A DNA stretch of 64,000 nt from Luscinia megarhynchos (taxonomy: Eukaryota; Chordata; Aves; Passeriformes; Turdidae): positions 40,584,360 to 40,648,359 of the forward strand of contig JAPFBE010000003.1 of NCBI GenBank assembly GCA_034336665.1, given 5' to 3'. Each line of letters starts with the position of its first letter. Positions within the stretch are counted from its first letter, which is position 1. Below are positions 61,301 to 64,000 of this stretch, piece after piece. The notes under the pieces are model-generated. The model did no database searches. It was given only the letters and a program-made list of their open reading frames with translations, and was not told where the DNA came from. Position numbers and translations under genes: made by a program.

Positions 61301-64000
61301 CCTTGGCTCCCTGGGACTCTTTATACTACACACATTAGCCTAGATTTGTTCTATTCTGATAATAAAGTGCCAGTCTAAGCACTTAGCAGCACACAGTGAG
61401 AGACAGACCAGCTGCAACCTGTAGCTCAGAGTGAAATACTATTGCAAGTGCTCTGGGAAACATCACTTCGATCCAGAGTAACTTTCTGGGATATTGTTTG
61501 CATCAGGAATCCAAAGCCCTGTGCTGTGGTTAATTACAACCAGAGCAATATGGTCAGGAGGTGCTCTGAACAATGCAGCGAGGTTCAGATTACAGGTAAA
61601 ACAAGGACAAAAAAAGCCTTTTCTTAGCATGACTCACAGTAGCACTGCAAGCCAAAATAAAGTAGATATCAACCATTTTATTATGAAGGCAAACTGCATT
61701 AATGTCTCTTATCTCTTCAGCATTTTGGCTGAGATCTAGGGCAGGATGAATTTAATATGTTAATATGTCTTATTAAGTTACCACTGTTGCAGTAAAATAA
61801 ACTGGATAATCTAACAGATCTATTTTATCTCTAATTACCATGATCCTGGTAAACTGCAATTAAATAAACAGATGGAGGTTTTAAGCTTGTGGCCTGGTGT
61901 ATGGGAACACTTTAGTAATTGCAATACATGTATTTGTTATAATTGCTTTATTTCTTTTGCCCAGCCATGTGAGAGCACGGCGTCTGTCTGTAGGCATGGG
62001 GTATAAGTACAAGGGTAACAGATGATGCATCTCCTGCAATTTTGTTCCTGGAAGTCCATACTCTTTGACCTCGAATTTTTTATTCATCTACTCCTACACA
62101 AAGGACCAGGTGGGGCTACCCCAGGCTGGGAGGCAAGTCAAGCAATTCAGCCATCATTCCCTCTCCTGAGAGGAAAGATGGCTTTAACGTGCTACACTAC
62201 CAGATATTGAGAACATGCAGACAGTCATTTTTGCCTGGCTCTCTTTGCATGCTGGGGAGCAGCAGCAAAACAGAGAACCACCATTTTCAGTGGCCACACC
62301 TGAGGCTGTGTGCAAGTTCCCATGCCAGGTGGTGTGGGTGCATCTGCCCCGTATAATTGTGCAAAGGGAGCAACAAAGGACAGAAGTTTCTAGGTCAGAC
62401 TCAGAGCTCTCCACCAAGACTTTATGGAAGGTATCACTTTAGCTTCATCAGGCACCAGACTTCATGGGTCTTGTGTAATTCAATATCAAGGGACAAACTA
62501 ATTTTGCAATATTTTTGTTAGAAAGTTCTGTAACAGAAGAGTGCGTGACACTTTCACAGGAAAGACAAAGCAAATCTGAAACTGTGCAGTTATGAAGGAC
62601 AACCAGTTTCTAAAGGAAGCACAGCTATTTCATAAGCAGTTAATTTTTTGGACTGGAAATATTCTGGTTTGCCTGAATTTTTCAGATTGGCCCTCTATCC
62701 AGGTTTTTATCAAATGAAAAAATGTACTTCCCCATCCCACCTGGGAAAATCCCAGGTGCAGAAAGATTTGGATTCTTCAGAGATGTTAATAAAATTGGGA
62801 TTTCCCTGTTTCCAAAATAATGCCATGCCTCCCACGCTCTTTATTCCATCTCTTCACATTCCTAACTGAAGCGGGTTCTGGATTGCTTTGAAGATTGCTT
62901 TTCTGTTTAAGACTTTAAAGCTACCTTGTTCCTCTTGGAGAATATTGAAATAGCAAAAATCTGCACCTTGGTGTGAGAAGGAGCAGTACAGTGGAAAGAG
63001 GGGCTGTGGCAGAGGTATGGTCACTCACACCTGCTGATGATATTAATGGGATGGTTCAGGTCCTCTTCCAAGGGGTGAACTTTATACCAATAGAGACAAA
63101 CATTTTAAAGTGTGGCAACTTTCATTTAACTATTCTGTGGTCTCAAGGAGCCCTTAAGCAACTGTCCTACAAAGAAAGGCAGTCAAAAGCCCTAACAGGG
63201 GATTGGTTTACTGGCAAGCAACAAAGATAGCATGATTATAAGGTACAAATGCATTTTATTTTGGGAATGTTCATCTAGGGGACAAGGTCAGATGGCCAGT
63301 GATTTGCTTCTGTTTGAAGCTGCCAACTTGTTTCAAAGGCAATCTCAGCATTCCAAAGATGAACCAAGACTGAAGAAGTGAGGGGAACCTATAGGAGGTA
63401 CAAAGAGTGATGTACCTATGTAGGTAAAAAAGGTGATTGTATTTGATTTAAAGAACAAAGTTTGGGCAACAAAGCAAAATAAATCAATCTCTGATGATTT
63501 TTGGAAGAAAAAGGTCAGATGGTTGAGCAATGTTAACCACTTGTCATGCTGAGATCTGTCTTGGTAAGGATGTCAAGACATTGATCTTATTAAGTGACAT
63601 TTATCTAAGTAAAACCAGAAATTAGATCTTGTATAACACAGTGTAGTATGTTAGTCTTTTAGCAGAGTACACAGAGTGCACAGAATGCATTAACATTGTG
63701 CATTAACAGCATACAGTGCAAAGTAATGGAGAATGATGGTGTTTGTTACACCCCTTATGCCAGGCAGTGTGCATGTGCCCCTTTCCAAGCAAATCTGCAG
63801 TCCAAACAGACAAGAGTGACAAACTCAGGCAAAACACCTTGACTTGCTGGGCACAGAACCTGGGCTTTCCAGCATTTAGCTCAGTTACCTCCCAAGAACC
63901 AGACAGTGAGGGGTAGGAGATCTGCATATCAGTCACATAACTGTTTTATCACCTATTTTCTTATCTTGGAAATTGAACAAGAATGTAGGATTATCCAAGC
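61301..64000. other. Non-coding DNA to the window end
   Basis: No gene or named repeat. Frames of 60-85 codons on both strands look like chance. Confidence 0.5.

Noticed and set aside
1..64000. CRISPR arrays, insertion sequences, operons or riboswitches
   Set aside because: The window is vertebrate-type non-coding DNA. No regularly spaced repeat array or bacterial gene is present.

Overview
This window looks like non-coding bird DNA, either intergenic or inside a very long intron. Three things point that way. The background is AT-rich and strongly CpG-depleted. Open reading frames are short and unrecognisable on both strands (the longest is 184 codons, the next 155). The two clear interspersed repeats are CR1 LINEs of the avian type: one keeps pieces of the ORF2 endonuclease, and the other ends in the avian CR1 3' signature CCATTCTATGATT. 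I saw no exon of a known protein, no tRNA, rRNA or small nuclear RNA, and no bacterial feature such as an operon, CRISPR array or insertion sequence. I cannot name the species or the neighbouring genes from sequence alone.

Layout. Positions 1-2550 are unremarkable. Positions 2551-2750 form a compact CpG island (22 CpG in 196 bases, with an Sp1-type GC box), the only strong promoter-like signal; a moderately GC-rich tail runs to about 3860. From about 3880 to 27780 the DNA is mostly AT-rich and single-copy in appearance. It holds simple repeats near 9204-9448, a diverged 41-base duplication (7681 and 9250), a small GC-rich island at 11145-11224, and several stretches that read like conserved non-coding elements.

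Positions 27783-30396 are the repeat-derived segment. A minus-strand CR1 (about 27783-29060) has lost its reverse transcriptase, and a plus-strand CR1 3' end (about 29925-30396) follows in opposite orientation. From 30400 to 64000 the sequence is again AT-rich, with poly-A/T tracts, three G-quadruplex-type motifs in the window as a whole (23133, 35763, 52022), a 28-base tandem duplication (52265-52316), small perfect hairpins and more candidate conserved blocks.

No genes act together here. If the window has a function it is most likely cis-regulatory (a candidate CpG-island promoter plus possible enhancers), which needs cross-species alignment to test. I found no convincing new biological system.
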